From assembly GCA_045546555.1 (NCBI GenBank), contig JAZQCY010000031.1:1-44910 (forward strand): a DNA stretch of 44,910 nt. Reading direction: 5' to 3'. The DNA comes from UMGS172 sp045546555. GTDB taxonomy: Bacteria > Bacillota > Clostridia > Oscillospirales > Acutalibacteraceae. Positions 38,804 through 44,910 of this stretch are shown here, in pieces. Both the position numbers and the translations under genes were made by a program. Each line of letters opens with the position of its first letter. Positions within the stretch are counted from its first letter, which is position 1. The notes below the pieces were generated by a model that was not told the DNA's origin, made no database searches, and saw nothing but the letters and a program-made list of their open reading frames with translations.

Positions 38804-39562
38804 TTAAAGCCTCACTAAAATGTTATTTTTCTTGAGTTCCTCTTTAAGGTCTTGTATCTTGACCTCGCCAAAGTGGAAAATTGAAGCGGCAAGTCCTGCC
38901 GAAACACGTGGGTCGGCCTTGAAAAGCTCGGTGAAATGGTCAATGCCGCCGGCGCCGCCCGAAGCAATAACAGGTACCTTTACGGCATCGCACACGGCGC
39001 TTAACATTTCAAGGTCAAAGCCTTTTTTGACACCGTCGGTGTCGATGGAATTGACAACGACCTCGCCTGCGCCCATTCCGACACAGCGTTTTATCCATTC
39101 TATTGCTTCCATTCCGGTGTTCTCACGGCCGCCTTTGGAAAACACCGTGAATTTGCCGTCAACACGCTTGATGTCGGCCGACAGAACGACACATTGGTCA
39201 CCGTATTTCTTTGCGGCCTCCTCAACGAGCTTTGGGTTTCTGATTGCGCCCGAATTTACGCTGACCTTGTCGGCACCGCATTTGAGCACACGGTCAAAGT
39301 CGTCCAGCGTGTTTATGCCGCCGCCAACCGTCAAGGGAATAAATATCTTGGATGCAACCTCTTTTAAAATGTCGGTAAACAGCTGTCTGCCCTCGGCCGA
39401 TGCGGTTATATCATAAAAAACAAGCTCATCGGCGCCGGCGTTACTGTAATAAGCGGCAAGGCTCACGGGGTCGGATACATCGTTAAGACCTTCAAAGTTG
39501 ACACCCTTGACAACACGTCCGTTTTTAACATCAAGGCAGGGGATTATCCTTTTGGTTATCAT
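38804..39562 (-). CDS. hisF: Imidazole glycerol phosphate synthase, cyclase subunit
   Basis: The 252-residue barrel starts with I-I-P-C-L-D-V-K-N-G-R-V-V-K-G (catalytic Asp near 11) and has the second Asp in V-L-S-A-D-I near 130, with L-T-V-G-G-G-I and I-A-S-G-G-A-G phosphate loops. The ATG at 39562 is chosen because GGAGG precedes it and an upstream extension of 22 residues is non-homologous. It overlaps hisA by four bases and pairs with HisH. Confidence 0.96.
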   Translation of the reverse strand: MITKRIIPCLDVKNGRVVKGVNFEGLNDVSDPVSLAAYYSNAGADELVFYDITASAEGRQLFTDILKEVASKIFIPLTVGGGINTLDDFDRVLKCGADKVSVNSGAIRNPKLVEEAAKKYGDQCVVLSADIKRVDGKFTVFSKGGRENTGMEAIEWIKRCVGMGAGEVVVNSIDTDGVKKGFDLEMLSAVCDAVKVPVIASGGAGGIDHFTELFKADPRVSAGLAASIFHFGEVKIQDLKEELKKNNILVRL

Positions 39563-40272
39563 TTTGCCGCCTCCAATGCTTCTTCTAACTTGATTGCGCC
39601 CGTGTAGTATGCTTTGCCGATGATGCAACCGTAAATGCCCATCTCACGAAGCGCTTTGACATCCTCAAGCGTCGATACACCGCCCGAAGCAGTGATATCC
39701 ACGGAAAATTTCTGCGACATCTCACGGTAAAGCGGCAGGTTTGTGCCCTTCATGGCGCCGTCCTTGGAAATATCGGTGCAGATTATGCAGGAAACGCCAA
39801 GGTCTTGCATTTTTTCGCAAAACTGAAGTCCCGTATACTGCGATTTTTCAAGCCAGCCCTTTATGGCCACAAAGCCGTCCTTGATATCAACACCAACGGC
39901 TATCCTGTCACCGTATTTCTTAACGGCGGCCTTCAAAAATTCCTCGTCATTTACGGCGGCGGTGCCCAAAATGCAACGGTCAACGCCGACCGAGAGATAT
40001 CGGTCAACCGTTTCCATATTGCGGATGCCACCGCCTATTTCAATGAACAGCTTGGTGGTTTCTCTTATCTTTTTAACGGTTTCAAGGTTGGGGGTATCGC
40101 CGTTTTTTGCACCTTCAAGGTCGACAAGGTGAATGTGGGTGGCGCCTGCGGCCTCAAAATCACGTGGTACGGCCGAAGGGTCGTCGTTATACACCGTCAT
40201 TTGTGCGTAGTCGCCCTTAAAAAGTCGGACAGCCTTGCCGCCCACAATGTCGATTGCGGGGAAAATTATCAT
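39559..40272 (-). CDS. hisA: ProFAR isomerase
   Basis: The 237-residue half-barrel protein has A-I-D-I-V-G-G-K-A-V-R-L-F-K-G (Asp 8) and the second catalytic Asp in I-C-T-D-I-S-K-D-G-A near 170, plus I-G-G-G-I and S-G-G-V-S phosphate sites. Overlaps hisH by four bases. Confidence 0.96.
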   Translation of the reverse strand: MIIFPAIDIVGGKAVRLFKGDYAQMTVYNDDPSAVPRDFEAAGATHIHLVDLEGAKNGDTPNLETVKKIRETTKLFIEIGGGIRNMETVDRYLSVGVDRCILGTAAVNDEEFLKAAVKKYGDRIAVGVDIKDGFVAIKGWLEKSQYTGLQFCEKMQDLGVSCIICTDISKDGAMKGTNLPLYREMSQKFSVDITASGGVSTLEDVKALREMGIYGCIIGKAYYTGAIKLEEALEAAK

Positions 40273-40889
40273 TGAATGCCGTCCTCCTCACAAAATGCTT
40301 TTAAGATTTTCAGTCCCACGTTACCGCTTTTTTCGGGGTGGAACTGGCAGCCGTAAACGTTGCCGCTCTGCACAGCGGCGGTTATTCTGATGCCGTATTC
40401 GGCGGAGGCTGTAAGGCTTTCATCACAGCCATCGGCAAAATAGGAATGAACAAAATAAACGCAATCACCCTCATTTATATATTTGAAAATTGGGGTGGGG
40501 TTGTGGAATTTCAAGGCATTCCAGCCCATGTGCGGAATGTCCAAGCTTTTAGGAATACGGCCTTTCATAGCAACGACCTTGCCTTTGATAAGTCCAAGAC
40601 CTTTGTGTACGCCGTATTCGTGGCTCTCCTCAAAAAGCATCTGCATTCCAAGGCAGATACCCAATATGGGGGTGCCGCTTTTGGCCTTTTCGATAACAAG
40701 CTGGTCAAGTCCGTTGACCGAGAGCTTTTTGCGGGCATCCTCAAATGCTCCGACACCCGGCAGAATTATTTTGTCGGCCTTTTTTATGACCTCGGGGTCA
40801 CCCGTGACCACCGTGTCGGCACCGACATATTTTAACGACGAACAGAGTGAGAAAAGGTTTCCCACTCCGTAATCAATAACTGCTATCAT
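40269..40889 (-). CDS. hisH: Imidazole glycerol phosphate synthase, glutaminase subunit
   Basis: The 206-residue class I glutamine amidotransferase shows G-V-G-A-F, the nucleophile in G-I-C-L-G-M-Q (Cys near 81) and G-C-Q-F-H-P-E-K-S (His/Glu near 187). It supplies ammonia to HisF. It starts directly after the hisB stop codon. Confidence 0.96.
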   Translation of the reverse strand: MIAVIDYGVGNLFSLCSSLKYVGADTVVTGDPEVIKKADKIILPGVGAFEDARKKLSVNGLDQLVIEKAKSGTPILGICLGMQMLFEESHEYGVHKGLGLIKGKVVAMKGRIPKSLDIPHMGWNALKFHNPTPIFKYINEGDCVYFVHSYFADGCDESLTASAEYGIRITAAVQSGNVYGCQFHPEKSGNVGLKILKAFCEEDGIQ

Positions 40890-41477
40890 TTAAAGTACAC
40901 CCTTTGTGGAAGGAATTTCGTTTGCAAATTTTGGGTCGATACTGACGGCATCCTTTAATGATCTTGCCACCGATTTAAAGGTGCCCTCAATAATGTGGTG
41001 GGTATTTTCACCGTCAAACTGCTTGATGTGCAAGGTCAGCTCGGCATTGCGGACAAACGCCATAAAGAACTCCTCAACCAGCTCGGTATCAAAGTCACCG
41101 ACCTTTTCGCAAAGTCCGAAAAATGTGCATTTCAAGTAGCTTCTGCCCGAAATATCAACGGCCGAAAGAATGAGTGCCTCATCCATGGGCAGGATCATAT
41201 TACCGTAGCGGATGATGCCCTTTTTATCGCCCAAAGCGGTTTTAAAGCATTGACCCAGCACAATGCCGATATCCTCGGCGGTGTGGTGATAATCGACCTC
41301 GGTGTCACCCTTGCAGGTGACATTAAGGTCAAAGCGTCCGTGCTTGGCAAAAAGGGTCAGCATGTGATCCAAAAAGCCGCAGCCTGTGTCGACGGTGGAG
41401 CTTCCCTCACCGTCAAGGTTTAAGGTCATTTTAATATCGGTCTCATTAGTTTTGCGGTCAATAGAGGCGGTTCTCAT
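40890..41477 (-). CDS. hisB: Imidazoleglycerol-phosphate dehydratase
   Basis: The 195-residue monofunctional HisB has both metal-binding repeats, F-L-D-H-M-L and Y-H-H-T-A-E-D-I-G-I in the first half and F-F-M-A-F...H-H-I-I-E in the second. It lacks the N-terminal HAD phosphatase of enterobacterial HisB, in line with the separate PHP phosphatase at the operon end. Overlaps hisC by four bases. Confidence 0.96.
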   Translation of the reverse strand: MRTASIDRKTNETDIKMTLNLDGEGSSTVDTGCGFLDHMLTLFAKHGRFDLNVTCKGDTEVDYHHTAEDIGIVLGQCFKTALGDKKGIIRYGNMILPMDEALILSAVDISGRSYLKCTFFGLCEKVGDFDTELVEEFFMAFVRNAELTLHIKQFDGENTHHIIEGTFKSVARSLKDAVSIDPKFANEIPSTKGVL

Positions 41478-42535
41478 TTCAATTCCTCCAATATTTGTTT
41501 TACTGCCTTAACAAAGGCTTCCATTTCAGGTATGCTGCCGATGGTGATGCGGTTAAAATCCTTGATGGCTTCCTTGGTGAAATGACGGACAAGTATGCCG
41601 TTGTCTTTGAGTTTTAAATACAACTCTTCTCCGCCGATTTTGTCCGACTTTGCAAAAATGAAGTTGGCCTTAGAAGGGATGACGTAAAATCCCAAAGCCT
41701 CAAGCTCACGGGTGGTATAGTCACGGTTTTCAATGATTTTTTGGCAGTTATCCATATAATAACCATTGTCCTTGACCGCCGCCACACCTGCCGCCATGGT
41801 CAGACGGTTGATGTTATAAGGGTTGGTGGAGTATTTTATCCTCTCAAGGTCGGCTATCAGCTCCTCGTCGGCAATGGCAAAACCAAGCCTTGCGCCTGCC
41901 ATACTGCGTGATTTGGAGAAGGTCTGAACGACCAAAAGGTTTTTGTATTTATTTATCAACGGATAGCACGATTGGCCGCCGAAATCAACATAAGCCTCGT
42001 CTATCACAACAACACTTTGAGGATTGGCCTTCAAAATACCCTCAATTTCTCTTACCGAAAGGCAAAGTCCCGTCGGAGCGTTGGGGTTGGCGATGACCAC
42101 CATTTTGCCGTCGCCTTTATAATCCTCTGGGTCGATGGAAAAATCGCTTTTTAAAGGGACTTTTACATAGTCAACGCCGTGTAATTCGGCAAATACCTCA
42201 TAAAAGCCATAGCTTATTTCGGGAAACATTGCGCCCTTTTCGGTGAACGCCATAAACGAAAAATTAAGGATATCGTCCGAACCGTTGGAAAGGAATATGT
42301 TTTCGGGTCTTACACCGTGCAAATCGGCCAAGGCGGCTTTGAGCGCATTGGCGGTGGGGTCGGAATAAAGACGAAGATCACGCACCTCATTCTCGTTCAC
42401 GGCCTTTATAACACCCTCGGACGGCGGAAACGGCGACTCGTTTGTATTAAGCTTTATGTATTTTTTGTCTCTCGGCTGTTCGCCCGGGGTATAGGCCTCG
42501 AGCGAGCAGTAGCGTTCTTTCAAAAACTTACTCAT
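41474..42535 (-). CDS. hisC: Histidinol-phosphate aminotransferase
   Basis: The 353-residue class II PLP aminotransferase has L-N-T-N-E-S-P-F-P-P near 30, D-E-A-Y-V-D-F near 180, and the PLP lysine in T-F-S-K-S-R-S-M-A-G-A-R-L-G near 210. It uses glutamate to aminate imidazole-acetol phosphate. Overlaps hisD by four bases (ATGA). Confidence 0.96.
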   Translation of the reverse strand: MSKFLKERYCSLEAYTPGEQPRDKKYIKLNTNESPFPPSEGVIKAVNENEVRDLRLYSDPTANALKAALADLHGVRPENIFLSNGSDDILNFSFMAFTEKGAMFPEISYGFYEVFAELHGVDYVKVPLKSDFSIDPEDYKGDGKMVVIANPNAPTGLCLSVREIEGILKANPQSVVVIDEAYVDFGGQSCYPLINKYKNLLVVQTFSKSRSMAGARLGFAIADEELIADLERIKYSTNPYNINRLTMAAGVAAVKDNGYYMDNCQKIIENRDYTTRELEALGFYVIPSKANFIFAKSDKIGGEELYLKLKDNGILVRHFTKEAIKDFNRITIGSIPEMEAFVKAVKQILEELK

Positions 42536-43812
42536 TTTTCTTCCTCAAAACGGATGGTTGCACTTTTTGCGTGTGCTGTGAGACCTTCTTTTTCGGCAAA
42601 GAAGGCAACATCGTCGGCAACCTTTTTAAGAGCGTCACGTGTGTAATAGGTGTATTGGCTCTTTTTTACAAAATCATCAACCGACAAGGGGCTTGAAAAT
42701 CTTGCGGTGCCGCTTGTGGGCAGGGTGTGGTTGGGGCCTGCGTAATAATCGCCCAAGGCCTCGGGACAGTATTTACCCATAAAGATACTGCCTGCGTGCT
42801 TGATCTTGTCAAGATAATCAAACGGATTGTCAACGCAGATCTCAAGATGCTCGGGAGCGATCTCATTGGCAATGTCGATAGCCTTCATCAGGTCATCGGC
42901 AACGATGATCTTACCGTTGTTGTCAATGGATGTGCGTGCTATATCACAACGCAAAAGCTTGGGTATCTGCTTTTCCAAGGAGTCGCTGACAGCGTTGGCA
43001 AGCTCCATACTGTCGGTAACCAAAACGGCACTTGCCATCTTGTCGTGCTCGGCCTGTGAAAGCAGGTCGGCGGCAACAAAATCGGGATTGCAGGTTTTGT
43101 CGGCAACAACAAGTATCTCACTCGGGCCTGCAATCATATCAATGGAAACAAGTCCGAAGACCTGACGCTTGGCTTCGGCAACAAAGGCGTTACCGGGGCC
43201 CACTATCTTGTCGACCTTGGGGACGGTTTCGGTGCCGTATGAAAGTGCGGCAATGGCCTGAGCACCGCCGGTCTTGAAGATGCGGTCAACACCTGCGATC
43301 CTTGCGGCAGCAAGAATAACGGGGTTCACCTTACCGTCTTTAGAGGGCGGTGTGGTGATGCAGATCTCCTTACAGCCTGCGATTTTTGCAGGGATACTGT
43401 CCATCAAAACGGTGGACGGATAAGCGGCAGTACCACCGGGCACGTAAAGGCCGACCTTTTCGATAGGGGTGACCTTCTGACCCGTAACAATGCCGTCCTT
43501 TTCGGAAATAATAAAGCTGTTTCGTACCTGCTTTTCGTGGAAGGCACGGATGTTTTCGGCGGCGGTGCGGATGATCTCCAAAAACTTGGGTTCGACCGCA
43601 TTAAAGGCCTCCTCGATCTCGGCCTCGGTGACCTCCAAGGTGGTCAGAGCCGCCTTGTCAAACTTTTCGGCATATTTTATGAGTGCGGCATCGCCGTTTT
43701 GTTTAACGTCCTCAATAATTTCGGTAACAATGCCCGATACATCAGTAGCGGCGGTGCCACGTGCAAAAATCTCGGAGTTCGGAACCTCGCCGTATTTTAA
43801 GATCTTAATCAT
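42532..43812 (-). CDS. hisD: Histidinol dehydrogenase
   Basis: The 426-residue zinc enzyme does the last two oxidations to histidine. Family blocks: G-L-Y-V-P-G-G-T-A-A-Y-P-S near 120, D-M-I-A-G-P-S-E near 225, the zinc/catalytic S-Q-A-E-H-D near 255, and H-T-L-P-T-S-G-T-A-R near 365. Overlaps hisG by eight bases. Confidence 0.97.
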   Translation of the reverse strand: MIKILKYGEVPNSEIFARGTAATDVSGIVTEIIEDVKQNGDAALIKYAEKFDKAALTTLEVTEAEIEEAFNAVEPKFLEIIRTAAENIRAFHEKQVRNSFIISEKDGIVTGQKVTPIEKVGLYVPGGTAAYPSTVLMDSIPAKIAGCKEICITTPPSKDGKVNPVILAAARIAGVDRIFKTGGAQAIAALSYGTETVPKVDKIVGPGNAFVAEAKRQVFGLVSIDMIAGPSEILVVADKTCNPDFVAADLLSQAEHDKMASAVLVTDSMELANAVSDSLEKQIPKLLRCDIARTSIDNNGKIIVADDLMKAIDIANEIAPEHLEICVDNPFDYLDKIKHAGSIFMGKYCPEALGDYYAGPNHTLPTSGTARFSSPLSVDDFVKKSQYTYYTRDALKKVADDVAFFAEKEGLTAHAKSATIRFEEEK

Positions 43813-44440
43813 TTGCTTTCACCTGCTCTGCGAGTTCTTTGCGAACACGCTCAATCAATTCATTTTTAAACTTATAGCTTGATTTGTTGGCAATAAGTCG
43901 GGCGCTTATGGGGAGTATGGTCTCTTTCGGTTCAAGGTCATTTTCCAACAAGGTTTTGCCCGTTTCAACAATATCAACGATAACGTCCGAAAGTCCTAAG
44001 ATCGGTGCTATTTCAATAGAACCGTTGAGCTTGATGATATCAATATCACGGCACTTTTCGGCATAGTATCTTGATGCGATGTTGGTGAATTTGGTGGCAA
44101 CACGCAAGGTGGAGTTGGGGTCGTCTCTGAAATCCTTTTTGGCGGCCACGGCCATACGGCATTTGCCAAGGTTCAGGTCAAGCAGCTCATAAACATCGGG
44201 CTCGTATTCAAGTAAAATATCCTTGCCTGCAACGCCGATGTCGGCGGCTCCACGCTCAACGTATATCGCAACGTCGCTGGGCTTTACCCAGAAGTAGCGC
44301 ACGCCTGCGGCTTCGTTTTCAAATATCAGCTTGCGGTTAGGCTCCTTTATCGAAGGGCAGGGGAAACCGCTTTTTTCAAACATATCGTAGACCTTTTCGC
44401 CCAAACGTCCTTTGGGCAATGCCACGTTAATCATTTCCAT
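43805..44440 (-). CDS. hisG: ATP phosphoribosyltransferase, short form catalytic subunit
   Basis: The 211-residue short-form HisG has L-P-K-G-R-L-G near residue 10 and G-A-A-D-I-G-V-A-G-K-D near 70, with D-I-V-E-T-G-K-T-L near 155. It lacks the C-terminal histidine-binding domain of the long form, so feedback control needs HisZ, whose gene lies directly upstream. It catalyses the first step of the pathway. Confidence 0.96.
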   Translation of the reverse strand: MEMINVALPKGRLGEKVYDMFEKSGFPCPSIKEPNRKLIFENEAAGVRYFWVKPSDVAIYVERGAADIGVAGKDILLEYEPDVYELLDLNLGKCRMAVAAKKDFRDDPNSTLRVATKFTNIASRYYAEKCRDIDIIKLNGSIEIAPILGLSDVIVDIVETGKTLLENDLEPKETILPISARLIANKSSYKFKNELIERVRKELAEQVKAND

Positions 44441-44910
44441 TGACGGTCTCCAATCCTTTCTCGGTTATTTTAAGCAGCTGACGGTAGCGTAAATTCGTGG
44501 GCGCTTCTTTGGCTACCAGCACCGAATTGCCGCCGCTTGACAGCATTTCGGAGGTCTTTATTGCGGCGCTTATGTCATCGCCGTACAAAAGCACGGTGTC
44601 AACGTCAAACTCTGCATTGTTGCGGTCGTAACGGCCGAGCTCGTCAAGATAAACGGCAAAGCCGACGGCACCTGCGGTGCGGTGCAGCTTTTTCATCAGC
44701 TTGTCATACTGTCCGCCCGACAAAACGGCATCGGGTATATCACGGATATAGCCCTTGAAGACAACGCCGCTGTAATAGCTCATGGTGCCGATGCAGGAGA
44801 AGTCGACAATCAGCTTAACGGCATTTGAAAGCTCTGAAAGCACGTTGAAAATCGTTTCAAACTCGTTCAATGCATCAAGTACGGCGCCCGAGGTGTATAC
44901 CGCCTTGACG
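44427..44910 (-). CDS. hisZ: ATP phosphoribosyltransferase regulatory subunit (partial, C-terminal part)
   Basis: At least 161 residues of a HisS-like regulatory protein are visible; the start lies beyond the right edge of the window, and the frame stays open to the end. The class II aminoacyl-tRNA-synthetase-like core shows Y-Y-S-G-V-V-F-K-G-Y near residue 45 of the visible part and L-S-G-G-Q-Y-D near 65, as in HisZ/HisS. It binds HisG short form, is needed for its activity, and senses histidine. A TTG reported as a possible start at 44870 is internal. Overlaps hisG by 14 bases. Confidence 0.9.
   Translation of the reverse strand, partial: VKAVYTSGAVLDALNEFETIFNVLSELSNAVKLIVDFSCIGTMSYYSGVVFKGYIRDIPDAVLSGGQYDKLMKKLHRTAGAVGFAVYLDELGRYDRNNAEFDVDTVLLYGDDISAAIKTSEMLSSGGNSVLVAKEAPTNLRYRQLLKITEKGLETVNGND

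Overview
The window looks like the chromosome of a low-to-mid GC, Gram-positive, gut-type Clostridia (Bacillota, probably an Oscillospirales/Ruminococcaceae-like lineage). The evidence is a PolC-type replicative polymerase, the typical Firmicutes order pyrH-frr-uppS-cdsA-dxr-rseP-ispG-polC, a short-form HisG with HisZ, a lysine riboswitch on an NhaC-type transporter, AbrB-like and G5/M23 wall proteins, and intergenic palindromic repeats of the kind common in gut Clostridia. No rRNA, tRNA, CRISPR array, transposase or phage gene was seen. The species is not identifiable from this sequence alone.

Layout. 1-11.3 kb: a galactoside-utilisation region with an AraC regulator, a divergent GH4 alpha-galactosidase, a small membrane protein, the galactose/methyl-galactoside ABC transporter mglBAC followed by a 46-codon membrane microprotein, then a secreted or cytosolic candidate glycoside hydrolase (678 aa) and a beta-helix lipoprotein. 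11.3-12.5 kb: a repeat-rich spacer and a divergent XRE repressor/small lipoprotein pair sharing a palindromic operator. 12.6-24.4 kb: a housekeeping block for UMP kinase, ribosome recycling, isoprenoid and phospholipid synthesis, site-2 protease and PolC, then GNAT, LuxS and an SGNH hydrolase. 24.6-26.0 kb: an M23/G5 cell-wall peptidase. 26.0-27.2 kb: a gene-poor kilobase with a palindromic element, two tandem copies of a promoter-structured RNA-terminator cassette, and an AbrB-like gene. 27.2-29.2 kb (minus): an unknown protein and a membrane-anchored NlpC/P60-like protein. 29.3-31.0 kb: HAD phosphatase and AraC regulator. 31.1-33.2 kb: lysine riboswitch plus NhaC-family transporter. 33.2-37.3 kb: AraC regulator, divergent GH16, enolase-superfamily sugar-acid dehydratase and SDR. 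37.3-44.9 kb (minus): a compact histidine operon, hisZ-G-D-C-B-H-A-F-IE plus a PHP-type histidinol phosphatase.

The most striking observations are: (i) PolC lacks the 3'-5' exonuclease domain that is normally inserted in its PHP domain; (ii) a tandem pair of untranslated cassettes at 26.36-27.02 kb keeps its promoter and terminator but has unrelated stem sequences that fold into the same long-hairpin architecture, the signature of a structured small RNA family; (iii) two 5' leader regions (957-1054 and 7040-7323) consist almost entirely of consecutive perfect short hairpins. None of the identities was checked by database search; they rest on motifs and recalled family sequences.
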